64,000 nt of DNA. Origin: Hellea sp965224755. Its GTDB lineage: Bacteria > Pseudomonadota > Alphaproteobacteria > Caulobacterales > Maricaulaceae. The notes below the pieces were generated by a model. The model was not told the origin of the DNA and did no database searches. It worked only from the letters and a program-made list of their open reading frames with translations. The number at the start of each line of letters is the position of its first letter. Within the stretch, counting starts at the first letter, position 1. The position numbers and the translations under genes were made by a program. This document shows, in pieces, positions 16,880 to 24,778 of this stretch. The DNA is taken from contig OZ245061.1 in NCBI GenBank assembly GCA_965224755.1, positions 1 through 64,000 of the forward strand, in the 5' to 3' direction.

Positions 16880-17773
16880 CTAGCGGCAGTCTTGAGCCCA
16901 GTCTAAAACGGTCTGGATCAATGTTCCGCGCGACCATGAAAATGAATGGTCGCCGGACAGCACCGTTTCTGTAAGGTCTATACCGCCTTGCATCTTATAG
17001 GCGGCCACCATAGGTTTGTGCACGGTCTGGGCCGGCACCGCCCCGTCTTTATCCCCGGCGATCAGCAAAACGGACTTTCCCGTGAGCTGCGGCGCAAGCG
17101 CATTAAGATTATAGCTTTCCCCATTGGCGATGATTTCCGCGACCGCTTTATCGCCGCTCCACCCTGCCAGCATTTGCAGCCCGTCGCTATAATCCGAAAA
17201 GCCTTTCGCCGCCTCAGACCCCCGCGCAAAATGTGCAGCCCGCCCGCCTAAATTAGCCGCAGAAATACCGGCAACACAGTGCAGGTTTTTATCCCGTGCT
17301 GCGCCCTGCAGAGCCGCAAAACCACCCATGGAATGACCAATAAGTGTGATGTGATCTGTATCAACCTTATAGCTCTGCGCATGAACGCGGAGAAAACCAA
17401 GCGCGCTGCCAACATCTTCGATCACGTTACTAAATGTGAACTCCCCTTCGCTCCCCCAAGCGCCCCGATAATGAAAAAACAACACATTAAATCCACCCCG
17501 CCGCAGCGCCTGCGCCAGATCAAGGTTTTTCTCATTGCCCGGATAGCCATGGAGTAAGATGACCGTAGGATGAGGCCCGGGCCCGTTCGCCTGATACATC
17601 AGGCCGTTTAACCTTTGGCCGCCGCTCTTGAAATTAAGCTCGGCTATGGCAGGCGGATGAGAGGCGTCCACGGCAGCCGCGTTCAAGGCAGCGTAATTCA
17701 TTTCGCCTGCCGGGGCGCAACCTCCTACTCCGATGAGCAAGCCCATTGATAATATCTTTAAAATCCGGCGCAT
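16880..17773 (-). CDS. Alpha/beta hydrolase lipoprotein
   Basis: The 297-residue protein begins with a lipoprotein signal ending VGGC (Cys19). It has the alpha/beta hydrolase oxyanion stretch VILLHGYPGNEKNL and the nucleophile elbow LIGHSMGGFAALQGA (Ser in GHSMGG). The late segment LLIAGDKDGAVPAQT carries the probable acid Asp and LSGDHSFSW the catalytic His. It is probably a membrane-anchored esterase or peptidase of the dienelactone hydrolase-like group; the substrate is unknown. It lies between argD and argF on the opposite strand. Confidence 0.85.
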   Translation of the reverse strand: MRRILKILSMGLLIGVGGCAPAGEMNYAALNAAAVDASHPPAIAELNFKSGGQRLNGLMYQANGPGPHPTVILLHGYPGNEKNLDLAQALRRGGFNVLFFHYRGAWGSEGEFTFSNVIEDVGSALGFLRVHAQSYKVDTDHITLIGHSMGGFAALQGAARDKNLHCVAGISAANLGGRAAHFARGSEAAKGFSDYSDGLQMLAGWSGDKAVAEIIANGESYNLNALAPQLTGKSVLLIAGDKDGAVPAQTVHKPMVAAYKMQGGIDLTETVLSGDHSFSWSRGTLIQTVLDWAQDCR

Positions 17774-17861
17774 AATAATCCTCCACTTGCCTCCTTATAT
17801 AAATATGAAGGCTGTGTCACGCGCCCGCCATTATTATCGCCGTAGGCTATCGGGGTAATGT

Positions 17862-17992
17862 CCTTCTCCCCGAGGGAGAAGGTGCCGCAGAGCGGCGGAT
17901 GAGGGGCCACGAAAAATAGGGTGAGTTCTGCTCATCATCATAGTCGTTACCCCTCACCCACCCTTCGGGCACCCTCTCCCTCAAGGAGAGGG
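17862..17992. repeat. Intergenic palindromic repeat, family III
   Basis: The left arm (17862-17906, CCTTCTCCCCGAGGGAGAAGG ... GGATGAGGGG) pairs imperfectly with the right arm (17950-17992, CCCCTCACCC ... CCTCAAGGAGAGGG). Each arm also contains its own hairpin (CTTCTCCC/GGGAGAAG and CCCTCTCC/GGAGAGGG). The element lies between a minus-strand gene and argF, upstream of both. This GATGAGGGG/CTTCTCCC type is widespread in alphaproteobacteria. Confidence 0.8.
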
Positions 17993-18060
17993 TCAACTCT
18001 GTTTTAGGTCTTTCAAATTGCCGCCAAATTCGCTATCTCCACTTTTTGCGCGAGGCTGAC

Positions 18061-18990
18061 ATGTCCAACCCGAAACACTTCCTGTCATTAGCGGATATCC
18101 CCGCAAGCGACTTGCGCGCCATTATGGACGACGCCCACCGCATGAAAGCGGCTAGATCCGGATTGCCAAAAGGCCGCTCCGACCCCGACGCGCCGTTCCA
18201 AGGCGAGACCCTCGCGCTGATTTTTGAAAAATCCTCGACCCGCACAAGGTTTAGCTTCGATATGGCTATGTGCCAACTTGGCGGCTCTTCCATCACGGCG
18301 ACCAGCAACGACATGCAGCTTGGGCGCGGCGAGAGCATTGAAGACACCGCCAAAGTGCTGTCCAGATTTGTTGACGGCATCATGCTCCGCGCCAATAGCC
18401 ACGAAACTCTCGTTAATCTCGCCCGCAATGCGGATATTCCCGTCATTAACGGCCTGACCGATTATAACCATCCCTGCCAGATCATGGCTGATCTGCAAAC
18501 GCTGGAAGAACGCGGCGGTAATCTCTCTGACATGACCCTGACATGGGTTGGGGACGGCAATAATGTCGCCGTCAGCTTTATCAATGCGAGCGCAAAATTC
18601 GGCTATAGGCTAAGATTGTCCTGCCCCGAGGGCTATACGGTCTCCGGGCAAACGGTTGAGGCCGCGCGGAGCGCAGGCGCAAAAATCGAAATCATTACTG
18701 ACCCGCTTAAAGCCTGCCAAAATACCGATGTCGTCATCGCCGATACATTCGTCTCGATGGGCGATACCGACACTGAAAAACGGCTGTCAGATTTGATGGG
18801 ACACCAAGTCAATGACGCCTTAATGAACGCCGCCGCGACATCAGCTATCTTCCTGCATTGCCTCCCTGCCCACCGCGGCGAAGAAGTCACCACCGCCGTA
18901 ATAGACGGCCCGCAAAGTGCAGTGTTTGATGAGGCCGAAAACCGACTCCACGCACAGAAGGCCGTCATACGGTGGTGCTTTGGACTTTAA
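18061..18990 (+). CDS. argF: Ornithine carbamoyltransferase
   Basis: ArgF makes citrulline from ornithine and carbamoyl phosphate. The 309-residue protein has the carbamoyl-phosphate loop EKSSTRTRFSFD (Ser58-Arg63), the segment DYNHPCQIMADLQTL, and the ornithine-binding FLHCLPAHRGEEV. I chose ATG 18061 over an in-frame TTG at 18046 because GAGG lies at 18052-18055, the right distance away. A family III palindromic repeat sits just upstream. Confidence 0.96.
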   Translation: MSNPKHFLSLADIPASDLRAIMDDAHRMKAARSGLPKGRSDPDAPFQGETLALIFEKSSTRTRFSFDMAMCQLGGSSITATSNDMQLGRGESIEDTAKVLSRFVDGIMLRANSHETLVNLARNADIPVINGLTDYNHPCQIMADLQTLEERGGNLSDMTLTWVGDGNNVAVSFINASAKFGYRLRLSCPEGYTVSGQTVEAARSAGAKIEIITDPLKACQNTDVVIADTFVSMGDTDTEKRLSDLMGHQVNDALMNAAATSAIFLHCLPAHRGEEVTTAVIDGPQSAVFDEAENRLHAQKAVIRWCFGL

Positions 18991-19034
18991 TATCAGCCCG
19001 TTTGACAGGTCGGGAATGAACTTAGTATTATGGG

Positions 19035-19415
19035 TTAATTCACTTCGTTTGGCAGTGCCTCTTCTGTCAATTCTTCCGGCTCCAAGAGTGGATCACTGCC
19101 ATCCATATGAACTTTCAGCTCTTCTGCTGTCAGCAGACCATCGGCATTATAGTCCTTGGTGTTGAAGGCATTGTCATATTCACCGGATAGTTTGACGCCT
19201 TTATAATCGACATCACCCGCATCAGCTTTAAGCACAACAAAGGCGACAAATTCATCGCGGCTCAGCGCGCCGTCTGCATCGATATCGGCCGCCGTAAAGG
19301 CATTGATTACGACAGGTTCTTCCATCACCGGTTCAGCGTCCTGAGCACAAGCATAAGCGCTACTCGCCATAAGAATAGCGCTCGAAAGGGCTATGATTTT
19401 TTTTATAGTTTGCAT
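19035..19415 (-). CDS. Exported EF-hand calcium-binding protein
   Basis: The 126-residue protein starts with a signal peptide (MQTIKKIIALSSAILMASSAYA). Two canonical 12-residue EF-hand loops are visible: DIDADGALSRDE (residues 44-55) and DYNADGLLTAEE (88-99), with the expected Asp/Asn at positions 1, 3 and 5, Gly at 6 and Glu at 12. The C-terminus is acidic. It is probably a small periplasmic calcium sensor or buffer; the partner is unknown. It is flanked by argF (convergent) and exbD. Confidence 0.85.
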   Translation of the reverse strand: MQTIKKIIALSSAILMASSAYACAQDAEPVMEEPVVINAFTAADIDADGALSRDEFVAFVVLKADAGDVDYKGVKLSGEYDNAFNTKDYNADGLLTAEELKVHMDGSDPLLEPEELTEEALPNEVN

Positions 19416-19667
19416 GATAATCTCTCCTTGGTCATGCCGCCCATCCCAGCGAGATGCATAAGGTGGCGCGTAACGCCCGGCGCCGCAAATGACAGGAAAT
19501 TTAGGAAACCGTCAGGAAAAACGGGCCTGATTTTGGCCATAATAGCGGCTAGCTACGGGAAAGGTTTGGAGAATTTCACGTCTCAATTTGGCCCTCTTTT
19601 GGTAAGCTGGCGGAAAGGCTACATTAAATCTAGGGTTAACGCGGCGCTGAAAACGCGGCGCATATCC

Positions 19668-20087
19668 TCATTGTACATTCAGGCGGTCGATTTTTATCAC
19701 GGTTTCCCGTCCCGCCAAGGCCATCTGGTCTTTAATATAGACGACAGGGCCTAAAGTGGCCTGCGCATCCGCGCGAAGTGAAATCACTGCGTCAGGTTTC
19801 TCGGCCAATAAGCGCTCCACCCGTAAAGGCACTGCGGAGAGTTCTGCAAATTCATTATCCACGCTCGCGCGATCTTTGGCATCTACGTAGATCGAGATGG
19901 AAGGCACTGGAATAACAGGCGGCTCTTCTGGATATGGCGGGGTCGTGAAATCCAGCCCCTGCTCATCCAGAAAAGTCGCGGTGACGATAAAGAAAATCAG
20001 CATGATAAAGACGATATCCAGCATCGGCGTCATATTGACATCGGCATCGCTGGGCTGTCGGGCACGGCGAAATTTGATAGCTGACAT
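19668..20087 (-). CDS. ExbD/TolR-family biopolymer transport protein
   Basis: The 139-residue protein has the ExbD layout: a short cytoplasmic N-terminus (RRARQPSDADVNMTPM), a single membrane helix with the conserved Asp (MLDIVFIMLIFFIVTATF), and a periplasmic domain. It would work with an ExbB/TolQ partner to use the proton gradient for energising TonB-like processes. No exbB, tonB or tolQ is adjacent, which is unusual. The proline-rich stretch after the helix (TPPYPEEPPVIPVPS) is typical of a linker. Confidence 0.88.
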   Translation of the reverse strand: MSAIKFRRARQPSDADVNMTPMLDIVFIMLIFFIVTATFLDEQGLDFTTPPYPEEPPVIPVPSISIYVDAKDRASVDNEFAELSAVPLRVERLLAEKPDAVISLRADAQATLGPVVYIKDQMALAGRETVIKIDRLNVQ

Positions 20088-20175
20088 ATATTCCTCCCAT
20101 TACGCTATGAAATAACTGTAACATAATTACATAACACAATCAAGCCTAATGATTCCAGCCACGTCTCACTCACCT

Positions 20176-20319
20176 CTGTCATCCCGCGCGTGACGCGGGA
20201 TCCTTTCACTTTCAGCAAAGGCAACATGTAAGTAAGGCGCTTATCGTGATGCAGGGACTGAACCCGCACTGACTATGCGTTGAAATACCAAAGATCCCGC
20301 GTCGCGCGCGGGATGACAG
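20176..20319. repeat. Intergenic palindromic repeat, family I copy 2
   Basis: The left terminus CTGTCATCCCGCGCG-TGACGCGGGATC and the right terminus GATCCCGCG-TCGCGCGCGGGATGACAG form near-perfect inverted arms at 20176-20203 and about 20293-20319, enclosing about 90 unpaired bases. Each arm is itself a hairpin (CCCGCGCGTGACGCGGG). It lies between exbD and the tag-family gene, both on the minus strand. Confidence 0.85.
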
Positions 20320-20355
20320 GGGATTGTCTGGAGGCGGGGCCCGGAGTTACCCCCA

Positions 20356-21045
20356 TCACCCAGCATCAATCGAGTGCGCCAGAACACGGCTGATATAGGT
20401 CAGGTTTTTGCCGGACTCCTCCGTCCATTGATTGAAGGCCTCCTGCACAGCGGCCTTGGCCGTTTTTGACGTCGCGGCTTTGTCAATCACCCCGGCATGA
20501 ATGAGCGCAGCAGTGACATCTTTTGACAGAATAAAGCTTGGCACGCCTGAAAAGCGCAGCGCATAGCTCGCCGTATTCGCGCCCAAATGCGAGCCGTGTT
20601 TTTGCAGATAAGCCAGCAGACCGATATAATCCCCCTGCGCCCAGCCGCGAATAAAACCGTCCGCAGTTCCGGCTTGTTCCGCCATGCCGATAATCATCTT
20701 GGCATTAGGCGCAACGGTTTTGATTTTGACGGGATTGCGCACAATGGCTTTGTCAGAGGTCAACCGTTCCATATCGTCGATATCAATTTGGGCGCAGCGT
20801 TTCGGGTCGAAATTCCAAAAAGCCGCCTCAAAGCCGTCCCATTTATTCTCGACGACTTTCCAATTAAACCCTGCCTGAAAGATACGCATCGAAAATTCAC
20901 TAAGCCAGCGATCATCGGATTTCGGCGCGGAGACGGCGTCCATATCCGTGCCGTAATAATGCCCTGCCAGTTTCTCCCGGAACGCCTCTTCCCCGCCATG
21001 GCGGTTGGCCGCGCGCTGAAATACCGTATCAAATTTCTCGCTCAA
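20356..21045 (-). CDS. DNA-3-methyladenine glycosylase I family protein (Tag-like)
   Basis: The 229-residue protein matches the adenine glycosylase (Tag) family, which removes 3-methyladenine from DNA. Recognisable stretches are WLSEFSMRIFQAGFNWKVVENKWDGFEAAF near residues 47-76, which holds the conserved aromatic and Glu residues, and IVRNPVKIKTVAPNAKMI. Classical Tag has an N-terminal cysteine pair for zinc; none is visible in this N-terminus, so it belongs to a divergent branch whose activity needs testing. The gene is divergent from the small lipoprotein gene, with a CRP-type site between them. Confidence 0.8.
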   Translation of the reverse strand: MSEKFDTVFQRAANRHGGEEAFREKLAGHYYGTDMDAVSAPKSDDRWLSEFSMRIFQAGFNWKVVENKWDGFEAAFWNFDPKRCAQIDIDDMERLTSDKAIVRNPVKIKTVAPNAKMIIGMAEQAGTADGFIRGWAQGDYIGLLAYLQKHGSHLGANTASYALRFSGVPSFILSKDVTAALIHAGVIDKAATSKTAKAAVQEAFNQWTEESGKNLTYISRVLAHSIDAG

Positions 21046-21093
21046 TTATACGTCCTTTGATTTCAGCACTCGATTTCTATTCTTGAGTCTGTG

Positions 21094-21109
21094 TGTGATT
21101 AACATCACA
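21094..21109 (+). promoter_or_regulatory. CRP/FNR-superfamily binding site
   Basis: TGTGATTAACATCACA has perfect TGTGA-N6-TCACA half-sites. It is centred about 43 bases upstream of the start predicted from a TATAAC -10 at 21133-21138, the place expected for an activator touching RNA polymerase. It precedes the small lipoprotein gene at 21160 and is also 49 bases upstream of the divergent tag-like gene. Confidence 0.6.
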
Positions 21110-21159
21110 GTTTTTCGGATTTATTTCTCTATTATAACATACCACACTTGGAGGACACT

Positions 21160-21501
21160 ATGAGAAAACTAACTTTTACAATCATGGGATCGATGGTCGT
21201 AGCGGCAATTTCGCTGTCAGCTTGCGCCGCAGATCCGGCAAAGGGAGGGATTGACTCTCATACGATAAAAAAAGTTGAACAGCATTTTTCTACAGGTTCG
21301 AAGGAACCCGTCATGGTTTCGTTTGTGGATAACAGTATCACGACAATTTCTATTAAGGAGGCCAATAGAATTCATGATATTCAATATGCATTCAGGGTAA
21401 CCTGCGGGGTCGTCACTATTTTGACCGATAATCTCGTGTCAGCTCAAGGAACTTGTAAGGCTTTGCAGCCGAATTCTAATATTACGATTAGTGCTGCTTG
21501 A
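21160..21501 (+). CDS. Small lipoprotein of unknown function
   Basis: The 113-residue protein begins with a lipoprotein signal whose lipobox is LSAC (Cys20), followed by a soluble domain with a single further Cys pair (VTCGVVTI and GTCKAL). I recognise no family. ATG 21160 is preceded by GGAG at about the right distance; an in-frame TTG at 21148 lies too close to that site. The region is more AT-rich than its neighbours. A CRP-type palindrome and -10-like TATAAC lie upstream, so it may be catabolite- or redox-regulated (inference). Confidence 0.7.
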   Translation: MRKLTFTIMGSMVVAAISLSACAADPAKGGIDSHTIKKVEQHFSTGSKEPVMVSFVDNSITTISIKEANRIHDIQYAFRVTCGVVTILTDNLVSAQGTCKALQPNSNITISAA

Positions 21502-21551
21502 AATAAATGAACTAAGATTGGGCCCTTCCTTACAACCGGGGACAAATAAGT

Positions 21552-22136
21552 TCATCTTTGCTGGGTCATATGATTTATCATTGCGTGCGCCTCTTCGCTC
21601 ATCCAGTCAACTTCGCCGGGGATGCGGGCAACCTCTCGGCCTTGGCTGTCATAAAAGATGCTGGTCGGCAGACCCGGCAGGACTAATTTTGCGTTCAGGC
21701 TAAATGTGCCGTCATGCCATGCGGGTAGATTGTGGATGGTATTTTCCTCAAAAAACGCCTCCGCCTCTTCGGCTGTTCTATCGAGGCTTATGGTCACGAT
21801 CTCAAAATCAGCCCCACCTCTATTGGCTTGCAGCCTATCCAGTGTCGGCATTTCAGCCACGCAAGGCGCGCACCATGTCGCCCAGACATTGACCAGAATA
21901 AGCTTGCCGCGATAATCAGCTAGCTGCATTTCGGTTTCATCAGGCAGATAAAACTGCATTGTCGGCTGAACGGGCGGGGCTGCCAGCACCTTCAGTTTTT
22001 TAAGGCTGTCTTTAGCAAATAGGTCTAAGCCCGATTTGGGCGGCTGACAGGATTGCGCAAAGACAAGCAATATGGTTACAAGCCCAATAACGAGCATAGC
22101 GCGGATAGCGTTGGCAAGCGTGAAGAAAGACGACAT
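21552..22136 (-). CDS. TlpA/ResA-like thioredoxin-fold protein
   Basis: The 194-residue protein has an N-terminal membrane anchor or lipoprotein-like segment (AMLVIGLVTILLVFAQSC) and a thioredoxin domain with the redox motif WATWCAPC, then MPTLDRLQ and the cis-Pro stretch LPGLPTSIFYD. It is probably a periplasmic thiol-disulfide reductase for cytochrome c maturation or protein repair. ATG 22136 or 22142 are both possible; a longer open frame extends upstream but runs through argH. The start lies only a few bases from the divergent argH start. Confidence 0.87.
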   Translation of the reverse strand: MSSFFTLANAIRAMLVIGLVTILLVFAQSCQPPKSGLDLFAKDSLKKLKVLAAPPVQPTMQFYLPDETEMQLADYRGKLILVNVWATWCAPCVAEMPTLDRLQANRGGADFEIVTISLDRTAEEAEAFFEENTIHNLPAWHDGTFSLNAKLVLPGLPTSIFYDSQGREVARIPGEVDWMSEEAHAMINHMTQQR

Positions 22137-22140
22137 AGAC

Positions 22141-23589
22141 ATGGCCCTTATTCCTAAACCAAAAAAGACTCCTAAAGGAAAATCAGGCAAAGGCCAACAG
22201 ATGTGGGGCGGGCGTTTTAGCGCATCCCCCGGAGAGTTGATGCAGGCGATCAATGCCTCGATTGATTTTGATAAGCGGCTGGCCGCGCAGGATATTGCCG
22301 GCTCCAAAGCCCATGCGGCGATGCTCGCCGCGCAAGGAATTATCACCAAGACAGATTTCAAGAAAATCGACAGGGGTTTATCGCAGATTTCAAAAGAGAT
22401 TAAAAACGGCACTTTCCCTTTTTCGCGCGAGCTTGAAGATATTCACCTGAATATAGAGAGCCGCCTGAAAGAGAAAATCGGCGAGGCGGCGGGGCGGCTA
22501 CATACTGGCCGCTCGCGCAATGATCAGGTGGCGACGGATTTCCGTCTTTGGGTGCGCGATCACCTCGATCAATTCGACGCCCAGTTGGAAAAACTGCAAC
22601 GGGCATTATTGGATCAGGCCGAAGCTAATGCCGATACGATCATGCCCGGCTTTACCCATTTGCAATCGGCGCAGCCCGTAACCTTTGGCCATCATATGCT
22701 GGCCTATTTGGAAATGTTCGCGCGAGATCGTGCCCGGTTTAAAGATTGCCGCGCGCGGATGAATGAAAGCCCGCTCGGCGCGGCGGCTTTGGCCGGAACG
22801 CCCTATCCGATAGACCGCAAAATGACGGCCAAAGAGCTTGGCTTTGCCCGGCCTATGGCCAATTCACTCGACGCGGTCTCGGCGCGGGACTTCGCCCTCG
22901 AAGCCCTCGCGGCGGCCAGTATTTGCGCTACGCATCTCTCGCGCCTGTCCGAAGAGATCGTGATTTGGATGAGCGCACAGTTCCAATTTGTCTCGCTCTC
23001 AGACGCCTTCACCACGGGCAGCTCGATCATGCCGCAAAAGCGCAACCCGGACGCCGCCGAGCTTATCCGCGCCAAGGTCGGGCGCATTGTCGGGGCGATG
23101 ACCAGCCTAACCATCGTCATGAAGGGCCTGCCGCTGGCCTATTCCAAAGACATGCAGGAAGACAAAGAACCTGTTTTCGACGCCTTTGACGCGCTCGATT
23201 TGGGCCTCGCCGCCATGGCCGGAATGGTTGCCGATATGACGCCCAATAAAGAGCGGTTAACCGAGGCCGCAGGCGCCGCATTTTCCACAGCCACAGACCT
23301 CGCCGATTGGCTGGTGATGAAGCTGAATATGCCGTTTCGCGAAGCGCACCACGCCACAGGCACGATTGTCGCGCTGGCCGAAAAGCAAGGTAAAACGCTA
23401 GGCGCAATGGATTTGGTAGACATGCAAAAGGTCGAGCCAAAAATCACCAAAGATATTTATTCGGTGCTAACTCCTTTAGCCTCAGCTAAATCCCGCACCA
23501 GCTACGGCGGAACAGCGCCGAGAGAAGTACGCAAACAAGTGCGGCGATGGCGGAAAGTTTTGGGTGAAAAAACGCGGCTTAAGCCCTAA
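22141..23589 (+). CDS. argH: Argininosuccinate lyase
   Basis: ArgH splits argininosuccinate into arginine and fumarate, the last step of the pathway. The protein has the start signature MWGGRFSASPGELMQ, HLNIESRLKEKIGEAAGRLHTGRSRNDQVATD, FTHLQSAQPVTFGHH and the fumarase-superfamily signature GSSIMPQKRNPDAAE. ATG 22141 gives 482 residues with a basic Lys-rich N-terminal extension of 20 residues; ATG 22201 at MWGGRF would give the usual length. An upstream in-frame ATG at 22072 would run inside the divergent thioredoxin gene and is unlikely. Confidence 0.94.
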   Translation: MALIPKPKKTPKGKSGKGQQMWGGRFSASPGELMQAINASIDFDKRLAAQDIAGSKAHAAMLAAQGIITKTDFKKIDRGLSQISKEIKNGTFPFSRELEDIHLNIESRLKEKIGEAAGRLHTGRSRNDQVATDFRLWVRDHLDQFDAQLEKLQRALLDQAEANADTIMPGFTHLQSAQPVTFGHHMLAYLEMFARDRARFKDCRARMNESPLGAAALAGTPYPIDRKMTAKELGFARPMANSLDAVSARDFALEALAAASICATHLSRLSEEIVIWMSAQFQFVSLSDAFTTGSSIMPQKRNPDAAELIRAKVGRIVGAMTSLTIVMKGLPLAYSKDMQEDKEPVFDAFDALDLGLAAMAGMVADMTPNKERLTEAAGAAFSTATDLADWLVMKLNMPFREAHHATGTIVALAEKQGKTLGAMDLVDMQKVEPKITKDIYSVLTPLASAKSRTSYGGTAPREVRKQVRRWRKVLGEKTRLKP

Positions 23590-23596
23590 TCTACAA

Positions 23597-24682
23597 CTAT
23601 CGAAGGACAGCAAATCGATGATCTGTTTTCCCGTCCATAATCATATCCGCCATCAACTCCCCCGACCCGGCGCAAAGCGTCCAACCCATATGGCCATGAC
23701 CAGTATTAATCCATAATCTGGGCACAGATGTCGGCCCGATATAGGGACGACCGGATTGAGTCATCGGGCGCAGACCCGACCATCGGGTTAACGGTTCTCC
23801 GGCGGCGGTCATGATCTGCGGCGCAAGTTCTGTCCAGCGCCGGATAAGAGCTTCGTCGCTCTCTGCATTCACCGTTCCCGAGAGGCGAACATGATCGCCA
23901 AATATTGTGAGCGCAGAGCGGCTATGCGCGTCCATGATTGGGACTTCAGGCAACGCCATATCAGGCCGTTTATAATTCACCGCATAGCCTTTGAGCGAGT
24001 TCATCAACAGAGAAACCCCTACTTGTTTTGCAATTTCGGCGCTCTGCGCCCCTGCAGCGATAATAACATGATCGGCGCGAAAGACATGATCGTCCAACCG
24101 CGCGGCAACACCCGTTTTGCCTCGGTGCAAGCGAAGGCCCGCCGCCTCATAGATAAAGACCACGCCATTATTATAGAGATGCTCTGATAAAGCCTGGCAA
24201 TAGGCATGGGCATTACCTGATCTGTCTTCTGCAAAATAAAGTGCAGGACGGCCCAGAGTTTTATAATCGTCAACAATAAGGTCTGATTTGATCTCGTCGC
24301 CCCTATAAATAACTTGGGCTCTCCGGGCTGTCGCGACATCAACATAAAGCTTATAACATCCCGGCTCACGCGCACGATCCGTCAGTTCCAAATCCGCCAT
24401 ACGCGCCCCTAATAAAGCCGCTGAATATTTGGCTAGGTCATAGACAGCCTTAAATGCTGCATCACTCCCTGCGCGATCAAAACCGCTAAACCCTCCTTGA
24501 ATATCCCATGGCCGGGCTTGCGAGGGATGAATCATGCCCGAATTGGCAAAGCTCGCGCCCTCTCCTGGGCCCGGTCGGCTGTCAATGAGCGTCACCTTGG
24601 CCCCGCGCGACATCAGCGCATCTGCCGTCGACAGACCGATCAGCCCGGCGCCAATAATCAGGATATGCGGAGTGTTTGCCAT
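23597..24682 (-). CDS. FAD-dependent D-amino acid dehydrogenase family protein
   Basis: The 361-residue protein begins with the Rossmann dinucleotide-binding motif ILIIGAGLIGLSTADALMSRG and the following Asp/Gln-type ribose-binding residues (VTLIDSRPGPGEGAS). The stretch SFANSGMIHPSQARPW is typical of DadA-type D-amino acid dehydrogenases, and RWSGLRPMTQSGRPYIGP is the C-terminal FAD-binding signature. It oxidises an amino acid or related amine at the membrane or in the cytoplasm; the substrate is not known. It ends eight bases from the convergent argH gene. Confidence 0.88.
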   Translation of the reverse strand: MANTPHILIIGAGLIGLSTADALMSRGAKVTLIDSRPGPGEGASFANSGMIHPSQARPWDIQGGFSGFDRAGSDAAFKAVYDLAKYSAALLGARMADLELTDRAREPGCYKLYVDVATARRAQVIYRGDEIKSDLIVDDYKTLGRPALYFAEDRSGNAHAYCQALSEHLYNNGVVFIYEAAGLRLHRGKTGVAARLDDHVFRADHVIIAAGAQSAEIAKQVGVSLLMNSLKGYAVNYKRPDMALPEVPIMDAHSRSALTIFGDHVRLSGTVNAESDEALIRRWTELAPQIMTAAGEPLTRWSGLRPMTQSGRPYIGPTSVPRLWINTGHGHMGWTLCAGSGELMADMIMDGKTDHRFAVLR

Positions 24683-24778
24683 CGCCGCGCCCTATAGCAA
24701 GTCAGGACAGAATAAAAAGACTGATTTGCATTTACAAAGAAAAATGTCAAAGACTACAGAAGCAATAAGAGGTCTAAG

